Assembly: GCA_902784465.1 (NCBI GenBank)
Contig: CACZUZ010000023.1
Span: 1 to 36,104 of the forward strand
Length of the DNA: 36,104 bases
DNA from: an uncultured Bacteroidota bacterium
GTDB taxonomy: Bacteria > Bacteroidota > Bacteroidia > Bacteroidales > P3
Direction: 5' to 3'
Part shown: piece by piece, positions 32,935 to 36,104 of the stretch
Position numbering within the stretch: the stretch's first letter is position 1
Layout: each line of letters begins with the position of its first letter
Notes under the pieces: model-generated
The model's database searches: none
What the model saw: only the letters and a program-made list of their open reading frames with translations
What the model was told of the DNA's origin: nothing
Translations under genes and position numbers: made by a program

Positions 32935-34173
32935 CTATTCGTCGAACTCGGCGTTGAGTACTTCGAGCACATGGTCGATAGTCTCTTCCTCGAGGTCGGT
33001 GCGGTTGATGAGTTCCTCTTTCGACAGTTGAAGCACGCTCTTGGCGGTGTCGCAGCCAATCTTGATGAGCTCGTCGATAATCCACTGGTCGATTTCGTCG
33101 GCGAATTCCTTCAGGTCGACGTCGTCGAGGTCCTCGTCGGTGTTGCGATACACCTCAATTTCGTAGCCGCAGAGCTTGCTGGCCAGCTTGATGTTGTGTC
33201 CGCCCTTGCCGATAGCCAGCGACACCTCGGCGGGTTCCATGTACACCTCGGCGGTTTTGTTCTCCTCGTGGATGAGGATCTTGCTGATTTTGGCGGGGCT
33301 CAGGGCGCGAGTGATCATCAGGTCGGGACGGTTGGTGTAGTTGATGATGTCGATGTTCTCGTTGCGCAGTTCGCGTACTATGCCGTGGATGCGGTTGCCC
33401 TTGACGCCGACGCAGGAGCCCACGGGGTCGATGCGGTCGTCGTAGGACTCGACGGCCACCTTGGCGCGTTCGCCAGGGACACGCACGATGTTGCGTATTG
33501 TTATCAAACCGTCGTAGATTTCAGGCACCTCGGCTTCGAGGAGACGCTCCAGGAAGATGGGCGAGGTTCGCGACAGGACGATGACGGGGGTGTTGTTTTT
33601 AAGCTCCACCTTGAGTACAATGGCGCGAATGGTGTCGCCTTTGCGGAAGTGGTCGGAAGGGATCTGCTCGCTCTTTGGGAGTACCAGCTCGATTTTCTCT
33701 TCGTCGAGTACCAGTACCTCCTTGTTCCAGGGCTGGTACACTTCGCCGATGATGATTTCACCCACGCGGTCTTTGTATTTTTGGAAGATGAGCGACTTCT
33801 CGTAGTCTTGTATCTTGCCCACGAGGTTCTGGTGTATGGCCAAAATCTCGCGGCGGCCGAATTCGCTCATGGGTACAGGCTCGGAGAGGTCTTCGCCGAC
33901 TTCGAAGTCGGACTCAATCTTTATGGCATCCGAATACTCAATTTCACGCTTGTCGTCGGTCAGCTGGCCGTCCTCGACGATGCGGCGGTTGCGGTAGATC
34001 TCCAGGTCGCCTTTGTCGATGTTGACGATGATGTCGAAGTTGTCGTCCGAGCCGTAGCGTTTGGCCAGGGCAGTGCGGAACACCTCTTCAAGGATGTGCA
34101 TCAACGTTTCACGGTCAATGTTCTTGTAATCTTTAAATTCCGAAAAGGAATCGATAAGGTCTGACGTCTTCAT
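32935..34173 (-). CDS. nusA: Transcription termination/antitermination factor NusA
   Basis: A 412-residue RNA polymerase-binding protein. The N-terminal polymerase-binding domain (MKTSDLIDSFSEFKDYKNID...), an S1 RNA-binding domain starting at about residue 130, and two KH domains (DPVGSCVGVKGNRIHGIVREL, and VSLAIGKGGHNIKLASKL) are all present. A short acidic C-terminus ends IDHVLEVLNAEFDE. The length is typical for Bacteroidota, which lack the C-terminal repeats of the E. coli protein. A 7-bp tandem repeat lies directly before the ATG. Confidence 0.97.
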   Translation of the reverse strand: MKTSDLIDSFSEFKDYKNIDRETLMHILEEVFRTALAKRYGSDDNFDIIVNIDKGDLEIYRNRRIVEDGQLTDDKREIEYSDAIKIESDFEVGEDLSEPVPMSEFGRREILAIHQNLVGKIQDYEKSLIFQKYKDRVGEIIIGEVYQPWNKEVLVLDEEKIELVLPKSEQIPSDHFRKGDTIRAIVLKVELKNNTPVIVLSRTSPIFLERLLEAEVPEIYDGLITIRNIVRVPGERAKVAVESYDDRIDPVGSCVGVKGNRIHGIVRELRNENIDIINYTNRPDLMITRALSPAKISKILIHEENKTAEVYMEPAEVSLAIGKGGHNIKLASKLCGYEIEVYRNTDEDLDDVDLKEFADEIDQWIIDELIKIGCDTAKSVLQLSKEELINRTDLEEETIDHVLEVLNAEFDE

Positions 34174-34206
34174 AAATTGAAAATTGAAAATTGAAAATTG
34201 AAAATT
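34174..34206 (-). repeat. AAAATTG heptamer tandem repeat directly before nusA
   Basis: About four and a half copies of AAAATTG on the plus strand (CAATTTT on the coding strand) fill 34174-34206, immediately upstream of the nusA ATG at 34173 and inside the 59-nt rimP-nusA gap. No Shine-Dalgarno sequence is visible there, so the repeat is itself the ribosome-loading region. Changes in copy number would alter that region without touching either protein. Confidence 0.85.
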
Positions 34207-34232
34207 ATTTGATTTCCAACTTTCTGCAGTAT

Positions 34233-34673
34233 CTAAAAGTTTATTATTATTTTTGCGGTTTTGATGTCGGCATGGGCAATAAGCACGGGGTCGGCTTTCA
34301 TGTTCTTGCGGCCAAGCAGCTTCAGGGTTATTTTCTCGTCGTCGGAGTCGACGAGCTTGCCCTCCACGGTTTCGCCATCGAAGGTTGTGACTGTCAGCTC
34401 TTGGCCTATGTTTTTGCGGTATTGGCGTTTCAGCTTCAACGGGGAGTCGAGGCCTGCCGATGCCACGTTGAGTTCGAAGTCCTCCTTGTCGCGGTCCAGG
34501 CTGTTCTCTATTGCGCGACTGAGCTCGATGCAGTCGTCGATGGTGATGCCGTTGTCGCCATCGATAGCCACATTGATGCGGTTGTCGGTAGAAATCTTCA
34601 GGTCGACGAGGAACTTGTCGCTGCCCGACAGAACCTGGTCTATTACGCTAAGTACATGTAGTTTATCAATCAT
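34233..34673 (-). CDS. rimP: Ribosome maturation factor RimP
   Basis: A 146-residue cytoplasmic protein needed for 30S subunit assembly. The N-terminal domain contains NRINVAIDGDNGITIDDCIELSRAIENSL and the DFELNVASAGLDSPLK segment, both diagnostic of RimP, and the C-terminal Sm-like domain has LTVTTFDGETVEGKLVD. The start at 34673 (MIDKLHVL) is chosen because the in-frame ATG at 34742 adds residues that do not look like RimP and lies in the promoter region. It is the first gene of rimP-nusA-infB. Confidence 0.95.
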   Translation of the reverse strand: MIDKLHVLSVIDQVLSGSDKFLVDLKISTDNRINVAIDGDNGITIDDCIELSRAIENSLDRDKEDFELNVASAGLDSPLKLKRQYRKNIGQELTVTTFDGETVEGKLVDSDDEKITLKLLGRKNMKADPVLIAHADIKTAKIIINF

Positions 34674-34731
34674 GGTTGTTATCTCCAATAAAAGAGGGGA
34701 ACTTGCGTCCCCCTGCTCACAAATTCGACTG

Positions 34732-34739
34732 CAAAAATA
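34732..34739 (-). promoter_or_regulatory. Probable -7 promoter element of the rimP-nusA-infB operon
   Basis: Minus strand TATTTTTG followed by CAG fits TAnnTTTG; there is no exact TTTG at the expected distance upstream. It would start a leader of about 52 nt before the rimP ATG at 34673, which contains a short G/C-rich stem (GGGG...CCCC). It also lies within the extended frame upstream of rimP, supporting the shorter start. Confidence 0.5.
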
Positions 34740-34938
34740 CAAAGAATATTTTGATTTTCACCTTCTTTCGCGAACGAATATTTTATTTTGATAATAAATG
34801 ACTGAAAATTAACGACATAATCTTTCTTAAAAAGTTGTTAAAAAAGACTATTTTCTGTCATTGAGAGAAGGATACCGTTGCTTTTTCACTTTTTTTTCAA
34901 CATGCACAATTATTTTTTTCTGCCGGCGTTTTCATTGC

Positions 34939-35733
34939 ATGAAACAATATCTCGATTTGTTAAGACATGTCCTGACGGAGGGCGTTCAGAAGGGCGACCG
35001 TACCGGCACAGGCACGCGAAGCGTCTTTGGCTACCAGATGCGCTTCAATCTTGATGATGGCTTTCCTTTGCTGACCACCAAGAAGTTGCATTTGCGTTCC
35101 ATCATCTATGAGCTTCTGTGGTTCCTTCGCGGCGACACCAACATAAAGTACTTGCACGACCACAAGGTCTCGATATGGGATGAGTGGGCCGACGAAAACG
35201 GCGACCTCGGTCCCGTATATGGTAGCCAGTGGCGTTCGTGGCCGGACGGCAGAGGCGGCACTATCGACCAGATTGCCGGCCTTGTGGAACAGATCAAGCG
35301 TAATCCGGATAGTCGCCGTCTGATGGTTACAGCGTGGAACCCTGCCGAGATTGAGGAGATGGCTTTGCCGCCTTGCCACTGCCTGTTCCAGTTCTATGTG
35401 GCCGACGGCCGTTTGTCGTGCCAGCTCTACCAGCGTTCGGCCGACATTTTTCTCGGTGTCCCGTTCAATATTGCCTCCTACTCACTGCTCACCATGATGG
35501 TGGCGCAGGTCTGTGGGCTCCATGCCGGCGACTTTGTCCACACCTTCGGCGACGCCCACATCTACAACAATCATATCGAACAATGTAACCTTCAGCTCTC
35601 ACGCGAGCCAAGACCGCTGCCAACCATGCACATCAACCCCAGTGTCGACAGCATTTTCGGTTTCGATTATGAAGACTTTACTCTAGAAAACTACAATCCA
35701 CATCCCCACATCAAAGGCGAAGTATCGGTATGA
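34939..35733 (+). CDS. thyA: Thymidylate synthase
   Basis: A 264-residue enzyme that converts dUMP to dTMP with methylene-tetrahydrofolate. The active-site cysteine lies in [12 protein letters not shown] (Cys146, the E. coli number), with [16 protein letters not shown] at the N-terminus, the [10 protein letters not shown] arginine loop and the [20 protein letters not shown] signature. The length equals that of E. coli ThyA. The start at 34939 is the family start; the frame continues upstream to 34861 only with hydrophobic non-family sequence. Its TGA overlaps the next gene's ATG (ATGA), so dTMP synthesis is coupled in translation to a nucleotide-sugar enzyme rather than to the more usual folA. 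Confidence 0.98.
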   Translation: MKQYLDLLRHVLTEGVQKGDRTGTGTRSVFGYQMRFNLDDGFPLLTTKKLHLRSIIYELLWFLRGDTNIKYLHDHKVSIWDEWADENGDLGPVYGSQWRSWPDGRGGTIDQIAGLVEQIKRNPDSRRLMVTAWNPAEIEEMALPPCHCLFQFYVADGRLSCQLYQRSADIFLGVPFNIASYSLLTMMVAQVCGLHAGDFVHTFGDAHIYNNHIEQCNLQLSREPRPLPTMHINPSVDSIFGFDYEDFTLENYNPHPHIKGEVSV

Positions 35734-36104
35734 AACGTCCAAATCCCAACAATTTCTGCATCATTATGGCTGGTGGCTTCGGGAGCCGCTTCTGGCCTCT
35801 CTGCTCGGTCGACAAGCCCAAGCAGTTTGTTGACCTTTTAGGCACGGGAGAGTCGCTCATACAGTCCACTTTCCGCCGCTTTGAGGCCCTCTGTCCCCGC
35901 GAGAACATCATCATCGTCACCACCAAGGCTCATGAGGCCCAGGTGCATCGCCAGATTCCCAATCTCCTGGACCATCAGGTGCTTTGTGAGCCGTTCCGTC
36001 GCAACACGGCCCCTTGCATTGCCTACGCTGCCTCGGTGGTGGCCGGCATAAACCCCAATGCCAATATCATCGTCACCCCTTCGGACCATGCCGTCTTCGG
36101 GACG
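35730..36104 (+). CDS. Mannose-1-phosphate guanylyltransferase (partial, runs off window)
   Basis: The first 125 codons of a nucleotidyltransferase that makes GDP-mannose from GTP and mannose-1-phosphate. The nucleotide-binding loop [13 protein letters not shown] (about residues 12-24), KPKQF (29-33), LIQSTFRRF and the metal-site [11 protein letters not shown] are typical of the ManC/RfbM GMP family. The gene is open at base 36104 with no stop, so only the N-terminal part of the catalytic domain can be judged. Its ATG overlaps the thyA stop by four bases (ATGA). GDP-mannose would feed fucose, mannan or surface-glycan synthesis. Confidence 0.93.
   Translation, partial: MKRPNPNNFCIIMAGGFGSRFWPLCSVDKPKQFVDLLGTGESLIQSTFRRFEALCPRENIIIVTTKAHEAQVHRQIPNLLDHQVLCEPFRRNTAPCIAYAASVVAGINPNANIIVTPSDHAVFGT

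Noticed and set aside
32926-34164. Open frame of 412 codons on the plus strand opposite nusA
   Set aside because: It mirrors nusA almost end to end; nusA has full S1 and KH domains, while the mirror is a leucine/valine/aspartate-rich sequence typical of a shadow frame.
34174-34206. Short regular repeats that might be a CRISPR array
   Set aside because: The units are adjacent 7-mers with no unique spacers; no cas genes are present in the window.

Overview
The window is a chromosomal segment of an anaerobic Bacteroidales-type member of the Bacteroidota. The evidence is a type IX secretion (T9SS) C-terminal sorting domain on two secreted proteins, many promoters of the Bacteroidota form TTTG-N19/20-TAnnTTTG, few clear Shine-Dalgarno sequences, an infB with a long charged N-terminal extension in a rimP-nusA-infB order, and several outer-membrane beta-barrel proteins. 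I cannot fix the family or genus. Most genes are ordinary housekeeping or envelope genes, and there is one clearly accessory patch at about 20.5-24.2 kb.

Layout. 0.26-8.8 kb: one giant mosaic T9SS surface protein. 8.9-17.2 kb: phosphohexomutase (-), ribD, a SIMPL-domain protein, a TPR protein, an O-antigen ligase-like membrane protein (-), rsmA and an MntP-like membrane protein. 17.2-20.0 kb: a minus-strand operon of ECF sigma factor (frameshifted as sequenced), a single-pass anti-sigma-like protein and two outer-membrane barrels. 20.1-24.9 kb: kal (3-aminobutyryl-CoA ammonia-lyase) and atoD (CoA-transferase alpha subunit), both enzymes of lysine fermentation to butyrate. They lie on the same strand but are separated by two paralogous phosphoribosyltransferase-like genes, a gutted DUF4143-type ATPase relic, decayed coding sequence and an intact AAA ATPase. 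25.1-28.8 kb: a small secreted protein, a GtrA-like membrane protein, an M14 carboxypeptidase with a T9SS signal, and a translationally coupled glycosyltransferase. 28.9-29.5 kb: a HigB/HigA toxin-antitoxin pair. 29.7-34.7 kb: tRNA-Arg(CCU), infB, nusA, rimP (all -). 34.9-36.1 kb: thyA overlapping the start of a mannose-1-phosphate guanylyltransferase that runs off the window.

How the parts fit. The envelope genes (giant T9SS protein, M14 peptidase, O-antigen ligase, GtrA, glycosyltransferase, mannose-1-phosphate guanylyltransferase, barrels under an ECF sigma/anti-sigma pair) describe a cell with an elaborate, glycosylated surface. kal and atoD suggest amino-acid fermentation. The most unusual part is the accessory block between kal and atoD: a roughly 85% identical pair of uncharacterised PRTase-domain proteins flanking a dead ATPase whose strong promoter and palindromic leader remain intact.
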